In this document: piece by piece, positions 25,755-34,777 of the stretch
How positions within the stretch are numbered: position 1 is the stretch's first letter
Layout: each line of letters starts with the position of its first letter
Source: Bacillus sp. DNRA2
GTDB lineage: Bacteria > Bacillota > Bacilli > Bacillales > Cytobacillaceae
Reading direction: 5' to 3'
Length of the DNA stretch: 64,000 bases
Assembly: GCF_012843265.1 (NCBI RefSeq)
Contig: NZ_JABAIT010000004.1
Coordinates: 62,001 to 126,000 of the forward strand
Made by a program: the position numbers and the translations under genes
The notes under the pieces: model-generated
Database searches by the model: none
Told to the model about the DNA's origin: nothing
What the model saw: the letters and a program-made list of their open reading frames with translations, nothing else

Positions 25755-28454
25755 ATGTCTGAGGAACAGTTTCTTAATAAGACGTATTACAAAACTTTTT
25801 TAGAGCCAAGAGATGACCGTCATCCGATCGAGGTGCTTGGGGAAGCGTATGTGAAGGAGCAGCAAAACTTGCCTGAATTAGCAGCGATCCGCTTTGCACA
25901 AGGAGAAGTGTATTATGCAGCGAGGGATTATGAAGCGGCTATTTTTAAATGGCAAAATATCGATAGTGAGTTGGGGCCTTGGGCAAAGAAAAACATGGCG
26001 GATGCCTATTTTGAACTTGAGGAGTATTATTCGGCAGAATCAATTTATAAAGCAATTGCCACTGACTCAAGCACACTGAACTCAGAAATTTTAATCAGTT
26101 TATTTTATCTTTACATTGAGGAAATGAAGCTCGATCTTGCCGTACAAATGATTAAATCGGCTGTATTGCAAAATCCAGACTACCGCGATGTTACGGAGAT
26201 TGCTCGAAGATTTTTTGAAGAGAATAAATATTGGGATCATGCAATCGAGCTCGCTGTGAACGAAGCAACGCGAACAGAGACAATGGACTGGGTCGACAGT
26301 CTGATTGATTATATTGAAAATGGCCATGCCCAAGGTTTGCCACCGGCCTATTTTTATCAAGTTCAATTAGTTGTTGTGGGCAACGATGCGGAGCGCTTTG
26401 AGAGATTAGCAAGTGCGCTTTGGGAAAATTACCATGATGGGGAGTACTATTTTAATTGGCTCAATCAGTTTAATAATCTCTTTGAGGCGATTGGCGTTTC
26501 GTCAGGAAAGCCATGGAACAGTTTATCCAGCCTTTATCAAGAGACGTATTTGTACTTGCTTGACGGTAAATATTTAATGAACGACATTGTTGAAATCATG
26601 CCGGGATTGTTAACGAATTGGGTTAAAATCGCCACTAATGAGCAGCGATTCTTCGCTGCGGCTGCCGTACTTGCTTGGGATGAAATGAATTCTTCAAGTG
26701 AATTAAAAGAATTAGTGTATGAGGCAGATAAAATCATTCAAACGATGAAAACTAGTAAGCTTAGCTTTGATCATTGCCAAGCCCTTGTCGAATCAATCGA
26801 TATCTGGACAAAAGTACAGGGCATACAGGTAAGTCCGAAGTTGAAATGGATCATAGATCGACTAGCAGACCTCAAGACTCAATACATCATCATTGCTGGG
26901 GAATCTGTGAAAGGGAAGTCGATTTTTTATAATCAATTGCTTGGTGAATTACCAGTTGATTCGATTGAAACGAATTTGTTAATTGCTGACAGTGATACGG
27001 AGGAAGTTCAGAATTGGACAGATATGGATGATGCCCCGTGGATGTCTGATGTTAGTGATGAGCAGCAGCAAACGGAATTGAGCAACAATTGGAGTGAGCT
27101 TAAGCTGCCTAACGTGTTTTTACGAGAAAGTGGGCTTGCTTTCATTCATGCAGAAGATGTTTATGAGCGAAATGCAGAAAGCATACATATGGCTGATAGT
27201 TTGGTATTTGCGATTTCTGATAATGAGCCATTCTTGGAACAAGATCGCAATCTATTTATGAAGCTTCAGCAAAAGTATCCGCGCTTAAACGTTAAATTTT
27301 TGCTTATTAACGAAAATGGTGACCAAAACTCAAATGCAGAAGGTTTAACAACGATTATTAACAGCTTTTTCCCGAATGCGGAAATCATGCAGGTTTCCCT
27401 TGATAATCCGAGCTGGGCTGAGCTACAGGATTTGGCTGATTTCTTAAGAGGTAATATTGATCAAATAACGCTTGAACAGCAACGTGCCACAAAAACATTA
27501 TTTTTTTTACAAAAAATGCTGAACCAAATTATTGAAAAACGAGTGATTAAGGAAAATAATCTTGTTCATTCAGTGAATTGGAATGGGCAAATGGTCGGGA
27601 AGCTTACTGGGGCAATTAATCAATTACATGATGTAAAATCAGAATCAATTCGCAATATTAAAAAGGCCTATCAACATGAGATTGACGGGATTCGCACCGA
27701 AATTACTTCGGCAATTCCTGAATTACTTAAAGGTTGTGGCGCACTTGTCAAAGAATCAAGTGATTTTGGTAAAATTCACGTGGAACTAAACAACGAGATG
27801 AATAAGCGAATTGATGATTATATCATGCAAACGGCGTTGCCGAAATTCCAAGATGCGCTACAGCGCTGGATTGAAACAGCTAATAGTGAATTTAATAAAT
27901 CTCAAAGTTTCCTAAAGGAATTAGCAGATGGCTTTAATTCGATGTATGAAGAAGAACGAGTCCAGCTAGAGGGTGACTTTAAAATATTGAATGATTGGCG
28001 TCGGGATGTGATTCGGATGACCAGTATTGTTCAAATTGAAAAGGTAAATATCCTAAATCGATTTACGCCAACACAAGTCCTCCTAAAAGGTGCTGGTAAG
28101 CTATTTGGAGCATTACCGCAAAATAAGAAGCTGTTAAGTTCGAAGTATAAGAGCTTTATCGAAAATGAAAATTATAGTGAGATCGCAGAATCAGTTGCAA
28201 GCAGATTACTGATGCAACTTGAGTTGTTTGAAAAGGGCCTTGAGCGGGATGTGACAATGTTCTTTACGGACCCAGAGGTTACCTTGCAGCAACTTGTATC
28301 AGAAACCAACACAACGATTATCGATAGCCAGTCTCAGCTGAATAAGATGAGAGAATGTCCGGAACGCTTTAATGACCCATTAGCGATGCTCCAAATTAGA
28401 TTGCGTCAATATGAGTATGTATCAGGCAGCGCCAAGGAAACGATCTATCAATAA
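25755..28454 (+). CDS. Large TPR plus P-loop GTPase-like (dynamin-like) protein
   Basis: 899 residues. Residues 45 to about 175 are helical TPR-type pairs (ARDYEAAIFKWQNI, ELEEYYSAESIYKAIA, EMKLDLAVQMIKSAV). At about 380 comes IIIAGESVKGKSIFYNQLL, a GxxxxGKS P-loop after two hydrophobic strands, as in dynamin-like GTPases. The expected NKxD is replaced by FLLINENGD, and the DxxG region is not clear. Residues 600-890 are predicted long helices, with a possible membrane-touching segment near 770 (VLLKGAGKLFGALPQN). A membrane-remodelling or stress role is inference. Monocistronic, closed by a strong terminator. Confidence 0.6.
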   Translation: MSEEQFLNKTYYKTFLEPRDDRHPIEVLGEAYVKEQQNLPELAAIRFAQGEVYYAARDYEAAIFKWQNIDSELGPWAKKNMADAYFELEEYYSAESIYKAIATDSSTLNSEILISLFYLYIEEMKLDLAVQMIKSAVLQNPDYRDVTEIARRFFEENKYWDHAIELAVNEATRTETMDWVDSLIDYIENGHAQGLPPAYFYQVQLVVVGNDAERFERLASALWENYHDGEYYFNWLNQFNNLFEAIGVSSGKPWNSLSSLYQETYLYLLDGKYLMNDIVEIMPGLLTNWVKIATNEQRFFAAAAVLAWDEMNSSSELKELVYEADKIIQTMKTSKLSFDHCQALVESIDIWTKVQGIQVSPKLKWIIDRLADLKTQYIIIAGESVKGKSIFYNQLLGELPVDSIETNLLIADSDTEEVQNWTDMDDAPWMSDVSDEQQQTELSNNWSELKLPNVFLRESGLAFIHAEDVYERNAESIHMADSLVFAISDNEPFLEQDRNLFMKLQQKYPRLNVKFLLINENGDQNSNAEGLTTIINSFFPNAEIMQVSLDNPSWAELQDLADFLRGNIDQITLEQQRATKTLFFLQKMLNQIIEKRVIKENNLVHSVNWNGQMVGKLTGAINQLHDVKSESIRNIKKAYQHEIDGIRTEITSAIPELLKGCGALVKESSDFGKIHVELNNEMNKRIDDYIMQTALPKFQDALQRWIETANSEFNKSQSFLKELADGFNSMYEEERVQLEGDFKILNDWRRDVIRMTSIVQIEKVNILNRFTPTQVLLKGAGKLFGALPQNKKLLSSKYKSFIENENYSEIAESVASRLLMQLELFEKGLERDVTMFFTDPEVTLQQLVSETNTTIIDSQSQLNKMRECPERFNDPLAMLQIRLRQYEYVSGSAKETIYQ

Positions 28455-28458
28455 AAGT

Positions 28459-28497
28459 AAAGCCCCGGCACTTTTGGAGTGCCGGGGCTTTGTTTTG
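28459..28497. terminator. Bidirectional terminator between convergent genes
   Basis: AAAGCCCCGGCACT and AGTGCCGGGGCTTT form a perfect 14-base stem with a five-base loop; T-rich on the plus side (TGTTTTG) and A-rich before it, so it serves both the dynamin-like gene and the DUF5667 gene. Confidence 0.9.
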
Positions 28498-28498
28498 C

Positions 28499-29572
28499 TT
28501 ATTTCTCTTTGTTACCTTTTTGTTCTTGTTTGTTTTGGTGGGCTTGAGCGCTGTTACCTCTTTCGGGTTGTGCTTTCTCAGCTTGTTTTTCTTGTTTCTT
28601 TTCATACCCTTTTGTTTGTGGGGCCTGGCTGTTTGAATTCTGGACTGATTCAGTGGTTTGTGGTGCGGTAACAGTTGGATTAATGGTTTCCGTACCAGTA
28701 GTGGCTAGAACTGATTCGCTTGTTTCAGGAGTCGCTTCAGCATCAGGTGCTGGAGTCACAACTTCCTCTGTATTTGTAGTTTCTTCAGTAACTGCACTAT
28801 TTTCTTCTTCGGTTTCAGTTTTGCCATATTTCTTCTCGAGTTTTGCTAGCTTTTTAGCAATTTTAGCATAGGTTTTATCAATATTTTTCTGTAATGAAGC
28901 GCGGGCTTGATCATTGCCGACATGCTCCATTGCTTTAGTTAAGGCAATGATATTATGTCTTAATGTCCCTTCAACTTCATCGAGATCGCCTTGCTCTCCG
29001 TCATTTTCTTCATCAACGACTGTCGAATCTTCATTAGTATTGCCATCTTCTGATACAGCTTCACCTGTTGTGGTTTCATCGGTTACTGCTTCATCCGTAC
29101 TGTCAGTTGTAGAATCTGCTTCATCTGCAACTGCCTCGTCAGAACCTGATACATCATCAATGATGGCTTGTGAACTTTCCATGTATTCAATTGCTGTTTG
29201 GATGACTTCTAATGCTTCAGTTTCTTTTCCTTCACCATATAAAGCAGCTGCTTCTGCAAGACGTTCAGATGCATATGTTGCCATTAATTCTGCTTCCTTA
29301 GCATCATCAAAGGTAAAGGCTAAGGTGATCTTTTCAAGGGCAATTTTTGCAAAATAAAAGAAATCCCCAGGTACAACGCTTGGTGTTTCTGTTTGTGAAT
29401 TTTCTAATTCTGATTGTATTTCTTGTAAATCTACGGTTTCGTAGTTATTTGATGTTTCTGTTGTTGTTTCATCAGCGAATGCAGCTGTAGAAACAGTAAA
29501 GGAACCGGCTAGCACAAGGGCTAGTGATGCTTTAGTAATTTTTTTAAGATGATTTGTAGAAAAAATATTCAT
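28499..29572 (-). CDS. Exported DUF5667 protein with low-complexity acidic tail
   Basis: 357 residues. Signal peptide of about 33 residues ending STAAFA. VVPGDFFYFAKIALEKITLAFT followed by helices with ATYASERLAEAAALYGEGK is the DUF5667 pattern seen in exported Firmicute proteins of unknown function. A Thr/Asp/Glu-rich linker, a second helical piece (HNIIALTKAMEHVGNDQARASLQKNI) and a Lys/Gln-rich C-terminus follow. ATG 29572 is chosen for AGAGGTGG upstream and because it begins the signal peptide; in-frame codons further upstream lack one. No wall-sorting signal, so probably secreted or loosely held. Confidence 0.75.
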   Translation of the reverse strand: MNIFSTNHLKKITKASLALVLAGSFTVSTAAFADETTTETSNNYETVDLQEIQSELENSQTETPSVVPGDFFYFAKIALEKITLAFTFDDAKEAELMATYASERLAEAAALYGEGKETEALEVIQTAIEYMESSQAIIDDVSGSDEAVADEADSTTDSTDEAVTDETTTGEAVSEDGNTNEDSTVVDEENDGEQGDLDEVEGTLRHNIIALTKAMEHVGNDQARASLQKNIDKTYAKIAKKLAKLEKKYGKTETEEENSAVTEETTNTEEVVTPAPDAEATPETSESVLATTGTETINPTVTAPQTTESVQNSNSQAPQTKGYEKKQEKQAEKAQPERGNSAQAHQNKQEQKGNKEK

Positions 29573-29692
29573 TGTGTCCACCTCTATTGTTTTTTTTGCG
29601 ATCGCATCTTCCAATAAAAGATTACGAAATAGAGGATGGGATATGTGGGGGCAGAGAATAAATAATTTTTTACTGATTTAGCATGCTTGAAT

Positions 29693-29872
29693 CTAGCTTT
29701 GCTTCCGTTGTTTTGTTTTGTAATCCTTTTTCGTGTTTTTATACTCATCGATTAATTCGGATAATGTTAATTTATGAAGCATCGGATCACTCTGTTTGTA
29801 TGCACCTATACGGATTAGCCGATTAATGAAAACTAGTCGCAAATTTTCTACTGCCTCTCTTAATAGCGGCAT
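29693..29872 (-). CDS. FbpA-like small basic protein
   Basis: 59 residues from ATG 29872 (65 from ATG 29890). The block LREAVENLRLVFINRLIRIGAYKQSDPMLHKLTLSELIDEY matches my memory of the Fur-regulated basic protein A family (pattern LTLSELxxEY). AAGGATG lies about ten bases before the inner ATG. I see no clear Fur box upstream. A Spo0E-type phosphatase was considered, but the SQELD motif is missing. Divergent from tnrA. Confidence 0.55.
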   Translation of the reverse strand: MPLLREAVENLRLVFINRLIRIGAYKQSDPMLHKLTLSELIDEYKNTKKDYKTKQRKQS

Positions 29873-29969
29873 GAGCAACACATCCTTCATTGATTGTTGA
29901 GGAAATATTAATATGTTTTGGAAATCTTTACATCATTCTTGTTAGTTTTTCTTACGAACTTTTAATATA

Positions 29970-29986
29970 TGTTATATAATCTAACA
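29970..29986 (+). promoter_or_regulatory. TnrA/GlnR box upstream of tnrA
   Basis: TGTTA-tataatc-TAACA fits TGTNA-N7-TNACA exactly. A TATAAT -10 at 30016-30021 puts the box centre about 50 bases upstream of the transcription start, the known activator position for TnrA in B. subtilis. Positive autoregulation is inferred. Confidence 0.8.
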
Positions 29987-30015
29987 TAATAATGTAAATA
30001 TTCAGTACATTTAGA

Positions 30016-30021
30016 TATAAT
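30016..30021 (+). promoter_or_regulatory. -10 element of the tnrA promoter
   Basis: Perfect TATAAT 38 bases after the centre of the TnrA box. The -35 position (29993-29998, TGTAAA) is poor, as expected for an activator-dependent promoter. Confidence 0.65.
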
Positions 30022-30058
30022 TTTGCTTAAAACAACTATTATGTGAGGTGAGATGCAC

Positions 30059-30385
30059 GTGGCGATGGATTCTTCCTATAAAAGCAGAAAAGTCATTACG
30101 ATCGGTGTTGTTAGCGAGTTAACAGGCCTTTCTGAACGGCAAATACGATATTACGAAGAAAGAAGGTTGATTTTCCCAGAAAGGTCAGCACGGGGTAATC
30201 GGAAATATTCCTTTGATGATGTTGAAATTCTTATCGAGATTGCTAACAAGCGGGAAGAAGGTGTCCAAACGAATGAAATCAGACAGGAACTGTTAAAAGA
30301 AATTCGCAAAGAGGAAAATCGGAAAATTAGAAAACAAATGCTAAAAGGGCAAATAAATGCAAGATTTGGAATACAAAAGGAATAG
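30059..30385 (+). CDS. tnrA: Nitrogen regulator TnrA (MerR family)
   Basis: 108 residues. The N-terminal winged helix (SELTGLSERQIRYYEERRLIFPERS, then GNRKYSFDDVEILIEIANKREEGVQ) matches B. subtilis TnrA closely, and the C-terminus QMLKGQINARFG resembles the tail by which TnrA binds feedback-inhibited glutamine synthetase. It activates or represses nitrogen genes when nitrogen is limiting. GTG 30059 has the best spacing from GAGGTGAG (30045-30052); ATG 30053 is too close and 30065 too far. GlnR is the close relative, but lacks this short tail and is normally linked to glnA. Confidence 0.88.
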   Translation: MAMDSSYKSRKVITIGVVSELTGLSERQIRYYEERRLIFPERSARGNRKYSFDDVEILIEIANKREEGVQTNEIRQELLKEIRKEENRKIRKQMLKGQINARFGIQKE

Positions 30386-30438
30386 CCTGAAAATATTGAA
30401 TGGTTGAATAAAAATATTCACTATTATAATCAGTGATT

Positions 30439-30526
30439 GGTTTTCGAAGAAAATACCGATTAGAAGCGGTGTATTAATGTATCTCTTGAAAACCATGAGG
30501 GTCTAATTGAAAATCTTCATGGTTTT
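30439..30526 (+). promoter_or_regulatory. Candidate structured leader with mutually exclusive stems
   Basis: GGTTTTCgAAG (30439-30449) can pair with CTTGAAAACC (30485-30494) with one bulge, enclosing an ACCG...CGGT hairpin (30455-30470). The 3' strand of this stem is also the 5' arm of the terminator at 30489-30526, so the two structures exclude each other. This is the layout of an attenuator or riboswitch, but it may be only the tnrA terminator. Confidence 0.35.
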
Positions 30527-30535
30527 TATTTTAAA
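30489..30535 (+). terminator. Terminator after tnrA
   Basis: AAAACCATGA (30489-30498) pairs with TCATGGTTTT (30517-30526), loop 18 bases, followed by TATTTTAA. Confidence 0.7.
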
Positions 30536-30569
30536 ATAATAGTTTGATAAAGTTTTTTTATACGAATTA

Positions 30570-30598
30570 TTGAATAAAAACACATTAGCAATTATAAT
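30570..30598 (+). promoter_or_regulatory. Sigma-A promoter of the amino-acid ABC operon
   Basis: TTGAAT (30570-30575), 17-base spacer, TATAAT (30593-30598), about 80 bases before the binding-protein start. Confidence 0.75.
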
Positions 30599-30680
30599 GA
30601 ACTATATTCATATATGAAAGAAATCAAAAATACTATATTAAGTGAGGCGTATAAAAAACAAAAATTGGGGGACAGTGTTC

Positions 30681-31499
30681 ATGAGAAAAAATTTATCTAT
30701 TATGTTTGTTTTGTTCTTATCATTTTCTTTGATTTTGTCCGCATGTGGGACAAGCAAGGAAACATCAAATGACGAAGGAAACAATTCACAAGAGACAAAG
30801 AAAACACTTCGAATTGTTACAGACGCAGCGTATGCTCCTTTTGAATATATGGATAAAGGTGATATTGTCGGTTTTGATATCGATTTTATTACTGCGGTAG
30901 CTAAGGAAGCTGGTTATGAAGTGAAGATTGAACACGTCGGTTGGGATCCGATTTTTGTTGAAATTGAAGGGAAGCAAGCTGACTTGGCCGTTTCAGCAGT
31001 CACCATTAATGATGAAAGAAAGCAAAGCTATGATTTTTCGTCACCATACTTCTTATCCACCAATAAAATCTTGGTGAAAGAAGGAAGTCCAATCAAAAGT
31101 GGTGCGGATTTAAAGGGGAAAGTAGTGGCTGTGCAAAATGGTACGACTGGCCAAGAAGCAGCTGAGGCCATTCTTGGAAAAAATAGTCCGAGCTTAAAGA
31201 AGTTTGAAAACAATGTATTAGCGATCCAAGAGTTACTTGCTGGTGGTGCAGATGCGGTTGTAGCAGATAATACCGTTGTGGAAGAATATGCGAAAAATAA
31301 TCCGCAGGACAAGTTGGTTGTTATTGAGGATGCAGATGCATTTGAGGCAGAATTTTATGGTATTTTATTTCCAAAAGGCAGCAAGCTAGTAAAAGAGTTT
31401 GATGAAGCCCTACAAGCAATCTTCGACAATGGCACTTATACCAAAGTTTACGAAGAGTGGTTTGGGAGCAGGCCTGAATTGGATAAATTGCAAAAGTAA
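30681..31499 (+). CDS. Amino-acid ABC transporter, substrate-binding lipoprotein
   Basis: 272 residues. Lipobox LILSAC near residue 20 gives a membrane-anchored lipoprotein. RIVTDAAYAPFEYMDKGDIVGFDIDFITAVAKE is the family 3 binding-protein start, and DLAVSAVTINDERKQSYDFSSPYF is the ligand-binding block. Closest in type to glutamine/arginine binding proteins; the ligand is not decidable from sequence. ATG 30681 follows GGGGGACAG. Followed by an intercistronic hairpin and then the permease. Confidence 0.9.
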   Translation: MRKNLSIMFVLFLSFSLILSACGTSKETSNDEGNNSQETKKTLRIVTDAAYAPFEYMDKGDIVGFDIDFITAVAKEAGYEVKIEHVGWDPIFVEIEGKQADLAVSAVTINDERKQSYDFSSPYFLSTNKILVKEGSPIKSGADLKGKVVAVQNGTTGQEAAEAILGKNSPSLKKFENNVLAIQELLAGGADAVVADNTVVEEYAKNNPQDKLVVIEDADAFEAEFYGILFPKGSKLVKEFDEALQAIFDNGTYTKVYEEWFGSRPELDKLQK

Positions 31500-31528
31500 A
31501 AAAATCCTAGTTGAGAAACAATAATATT

Positions 31529-31574
31529 AAAAAATTGCGTAACTCTAAGGTTTGAGGTGTTACGCAATTTTTTC
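31529..31574 (+). terminator. Intercistronic terminator between binding protein and permease
   Basis: AAAAAATTGCGTAAC pairs with GTTACGCAATTTTTT. Such partial terminators usually leave the binding protein expressed above the permease and ATPase. Confidence 0.75.
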
Positions 31575-31593
31575 GCTAAAAGGAGGGTGAACA

Positions 31594-32250
31594 ATGGATT
31601 TCAGGTTTGATATCATTGCAGAATATGCCCCGTTTTTCGTTAAAGGGACACTTCTGACAATTGGTTTTTCGTTAGCAGGAATCTTGATTGGTACAGTATT
31701 AGGTTTAATGATAGGACTTGGAAAAATGATGAGAAACAAAATTCTCGCTTTTCCATTTGATATTTATATTACTTTTTTCCGTGGAACGCCATTATTCGTA
31801 CAAATATTACTCATTCACTTTGGGGTGGTACCGCTCTTTACAGGGGAAACAAATGCTGTCATTGCAGCAATTGTAGCCTTATCTCTAAATTCAGCTGCCT
31901 ATATTTCAGAAATCTTCCGTGCTGGAATTCAGTCAATTGATAATGGGCAAATGGAAGCAGCGCGTTCGCTTGGAATGAATCACGTTCAAGCGATGCGATA
32001 TGTTATTTTACCTCAAGCAGTAAAACGAATGATTCCACCACTTGGTAATGAATTTGTTACTCTTATCAAAGAATCATCATTAGCGGCAGTAATTGCAGCC
32101 CCGGAACTTATGTACTGGGGAAGAGCGATGGCAGGTCAGTATTACCGCGTTTGGGAGCCGTACTTAATGGCTGCACTCATTTACTTAGTACTGACTATGT
32201 CATTAACAGGGCTACTTAACCTCCTTGAAAGAAGGTTGAAAACAGAATGA
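31594..32250 (+). CDS. Amino-acid ABC transporter permease
   Basis: 218 residues of the His/Glu/Gln/Arg permease family. [24 protein letters not shown] begins the first core helices; [17 protein letters not shown] and [22 protein letters not shown] (the EAA loop that contacts the ATPase) are diagnostic. Forms a homodimer in the membrane with the binding protein and ATPase of this operon. Overlaps the ATPase gene by four bases. Confidence 0.93.
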   Translation: MDFRFDIIAEYAPFFVKGTLLTIGFSLAGILIGTVLGLMIGLGKMMRNKILAFPFDIYITFFRGTPLFVQILLIHFGVVPLFTGETNAVIAAIVALSLNSAAYISEIFRAGIQSIDNGQMEAARSLGMNHVQAMRYVILPQAVKRMIPPLGNEFVTLIKESSLAAVIAAPELMYWGRAMAGQYYRVWEPYLMAALIYLVLTMSLTGLLNLLERRLKTE

Positions 32251-32969
32251 TTAAAGTAGAAAAATTAAAGAAGTCCTTTGGGAACCATGAAGTTTTAAAG
32301 GATATTAATGCCCATGTAAAAGAAAAAGAAGTTGTCGTGGTAATTGGTCCATCCGGTTCAGGTAAATCAACCTTCTTGAGATGTATCAATCTACTTGAGA
32401 CAATCAGTGGAGGACATATTTACATCGAAGGTGTGGACATTTCTGACAAAAAAACGGACATAAATAAAATCCGCACAGAGGTCGGAATGGTATTCCAGCA
32501 ATTTAATTTATTTCCGCATAAAAGTGTAATAGACAATATCACTCTATCTCCGATAAAGGTAAGAAAGATGGCTAAAGAAAAGGCAGAAGCGATTGGGATG
32601 GAGCTGCTTCGTAAGGTTGGCTTGGAAGATAAAGCTCATGCATTTCCTGATTCATTATCTGGCGGTCAAAAGCAGCGAGTAGCGATTGCTCGTGCGTTAG
32701 CAATGGGGCCGAAGATTATGTTGTTTGACGAACCTACGTCTGCGCTTGACCCTGAAATGGTTGGCGAGGTCCTTGAGGTTATGAAGCAACTTGCCAAGGA
32801 AGGGATGACGATGGTCGTTGTAACTCATGAAATGGGATTTGCTCGTGAAGTAGGCGATCGCGTGATATTCATGGATGGAGGCTTCATTGTTGAAGAAAAC
32901 ATACCAGCGGAGCTGTTTGAAAATCCGCAGCAGGATAGAACAAAGGCGTTCTTGAGCAAGGTGCTTTAA
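32247..32969 (+). CDS. Amino-acid ABC transporter ATP-binding protein (GlnQ type)
   Basis: 240 residues. Walker [10 protein letters not shown] near 35, Q-loop [14 protein letters not shown], signature [15 protein letters not shown] near 135, Walker [17 protein letters not shown] near 155 and VTHEMGFA with the switch histidine. Energises import through the preceding permease. Start overlaps the permease stop (ATGA). Confidence 0.95.
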   Translation: MIKVEKLKKSFGNHEVLKDINAHVKEKEVVVVIGPSGSGKSTFLRCINLLETISGGHIYIEGVDISDKKTDINKIRTEVGMVFQQFNLFPHKSVIDNITLSPIKVRKMAKEKAEAIGMELLRKVGLEDKAHAFPDSLSGGQKQRVAIARALAMGPKIMLFDEPTSALDPEMVGEVLEVMKQLAKEGMTMVVVTHEMGFAREVGDRVIFMDGGFIVEENIPAELFENPQQDRTKAFLSKVL

Positions 32970-33008
32970 ATATTTTAAAATAATATAATTTAATATTTTA
33001 CACTAATA

Positions 33009-33038
33009 AGGAACAGCAAAGTGCTGTTCCTATTTTTA
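33009..33038 (+). terminator. Terminator of the amino-acid ABC operon
   Basis: AGGAACAGCA / TGCTGTTCCT with a three-base loop, then ATTTTTATT. Confidence 0.8.
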
Positions 33039-33215
33039 TTGAAAAATCAAGAAAAATAGCCGAAAAGTAATATAAATACAGTGTTGATGAGTTTTAATTT
33101 TGGTAAAATATAACTATATATAGTAATATTTTACAGCAAAATAGGGCAATTGTGTCAACTTTTTTAAATTTTATCGAAATATTAAAAAAACACTGCTATT
33201 ACTTTTCAGAATCGC

Positions 33216-33244
33216 TTGATTCGACAGAAAATTATATCTATTAT
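33216..33244 (+). promoter_or_regulatory. Promoter of surface protein gene 1
   Basis: TTGATT (33216-33221), 17-base spacer, TATTAT (33239-33244). The next surface-protein gene has the same -10 and spacer length. Confidence 0.65.
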
Positions 33245-33251
33245 CTATTCG

Positions 33252-33267
33252 AGTGATATATATCACA
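33252..33267. promoter_or_regulatory. CRP/FNR-like palindrome in the leader of surface protein gene 1
   Basis: AGTGA-tatata-TCACA, one base from TGTGA-N6-TCACA, placed just downstream of the -10 and directly before the ribosome binding site. A matching AGTGA-N6-TCACA lies at 34816-34831. As DNA it would be a repressor site; as RNA only a short hairpin. Confidence 0.45.
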
Positions 33268-33289
33268 AACCTTGGGGGAGGTTAAGAAA

Positions 33290-34591
33290 TTGAGCAAGAA
33301 AGTTTACGGTAAGTCAAGAGGAAGTCGGGGAAAAGTTTTAGCAGTAAAGGTTACTGCGCTATTTACGGCAGCATCGATTGTATTTGCTCCAATTCAAACG
33401 TCAGCAGCATTACTGGGAGATTTAACCAAAGGCATTACTGATACGACATCGAAGGTAACAGGAATTGTCGATAGTACTTTGAAGGATCCAGTCGGCACGG
33501 TAACAGGTGTAGTTAAAGATCCAGTCGGAACTGTATCAACAGTAACTGAACCCATTTTAACTCCTGTCAGTGGAGTGGTTTCTGGTGTTGTGAAAACAGT
33601 TGATCAAGTAGTGCCTGGAGGGTTACAAAATCCAGGTGGATTACCAGTTTCAGTTGAGCCACAAGATAAGGGCGCCGTTGTAAAAACTCCAGTTGGAAAT
33701 GTTGGAGTTCTCAATCCAGGCGTTTCTGTTAACACACCCGTGGCAAATGTAGGCGTATTAAATCCAGGTGTAAGTGTTGAGGTGTTACCAAATGGTCAAG
33801 GAGGTCAAGGTGGCACATCAGGAGTAGTGAATGCAACTTTATTAACTAACCAAAAATTAACTGGAACACCAACTTCATTGGATTCCAAATCTAAAAAGAT
33901 AACCTTAAATTACAGTGGTGAAGGTGCACTTGATCTTGGTGTTTTGGAAAATATTAAAGTTGTTTTTAAAATGCCAGATGAATTTGCTAGCTTGTTAAAG
34001 GATCCTAATTTTAAAAAGTCATTATCCGCATCATATGATGTACCTTTAGTAGAGGTACTTGGAATTAGACTGTTAGATAGAAAAGGATCATTTACAGAGG
34101 ATCAAATTCATATTGATACGGCAACTAATAGCGTTTATATGAATTATGCTGATTTACTTCGCTTAGAATTATTACCAAAGTCTGTGTATAATTTTAAACT
34201 TGAAATCGCTCTAGATAAGCTCCCGTGTGCTACAGATAATGAATATACGTTTAATGCGTATACATCCAATGCATTTATTGATGTCTCTGTTTTGGAATCA
34301 CAGGCAGCTGCTTTGAATGTTCCTGTAACTTTTCCAAAGGGTAGTTGTTCAAAAGACGATGACAACAATGGAACGAATCCAGGCGGAAATAACGGTGGTA
34401 ATAATGGTGGTACAACTGGTGACCAACCAGGAGGTAATCCGGGAACAGGCACAGGTACTGCTGGCGGTGGATTAGGTGGTTTATTACCAATCACAAATAC
34501 AAACATTGCAAATATCGGCTTAATTGGTTTGTTAACTTTATTAGTCGGAATGGTTATTAAGATGATTGGGTTTAAGAAATTAGCTGAATAA
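33290..34591 (+). CDS. Cell-surface protein 1 with C-terminal sorting-like signal
   Basis: 433 residues. TTG 33290 follows GGGGGAGG at the right spacing. Long basic signal peptide ending QTSA (about residue 39); then repeats rich in Val/Gly/Pro (KDPVGTV twice, VGVLNPGVSV twice), a beta-type domain of about 170 residues (ENIKVVFKMPDEFASLLKDPNF ... NAYTSNAFIDV) shared with the next gene, and a Gly/Asn/Thr linker. The C-terminus is L399PITN403, a hydrophobic stretch and a short basic end, resembling a variant sortase signal. Function unknown; wall attachment is likely. Confidence 0.75.
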   Translation: MSKKVYGKSRGSRGKVLAVKVTALFTAASIVFAPIQTSAALLGDLTKGITDTTSKVTGIVDSTLKDPVGTVTGVVKDPVGTVSTVTEPILTPVSGVVSGVVKTVDQVVPGGLQNPGGLPVSVEPQDKGAVVKTPVGNVGVLNPGVSVNTPVANVGVLNPGVSVEVLPNGQGGQGGTSGVVNATLLTNQKLTGTPTSLDSKSKKITLNYSGEGALDLGVLENIKVVFKMPDEFASLLKDPNFKKSLSASYDVPLVEVLGIRLLDRKGSFTEDQIHIDTATNSVYMNYADLLRLELLPKSVYNFKLEIALDKLPCATDNEYTFNAYTSNAFIDVSVLESQAAALNVPVTFPKGSCSKDDDNNGTNPGGNNGGNNGGTTGDQPGGNPGTGTGTAGGGLGGLLPITNTNIANIGLIGLLTLLVGMVIKMIGFKKLAE

Positions 34592-34604
34592 AGAATGATT
34601 TTTT

Positions 34605-34636
34605 CAAGAGCAGGGGAATTTCCTCTGCTCTTTTTG
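34605..34636 (+). terminator. Terminator after surface protein gene 1
   Basis: AAGAGCAGGGGAA pairs with TTCCTCTGCTCTT (one wobble), followed by TTTTTG. Confidence 0.85.
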
Positions 34637-34777
34637 TGTTTGTAAAAGAGGAAAACGTCGTATGGAGTTTTTGGTGTTTTAAGTTGTATAAATTGGTGAA
34701 AATTTTGTTAAAATGTGACAATTTCAGTAATTTTTACAAATAACCGTATATTTTAACAAAATAATCCAATTTCAACA

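Noticed and set aside
29693-29890. Spo0E-type phosphatase
   Set aside because: Lacks the SQELD motif; the LTLSELxxEY ending fits an FbpA-like family better.
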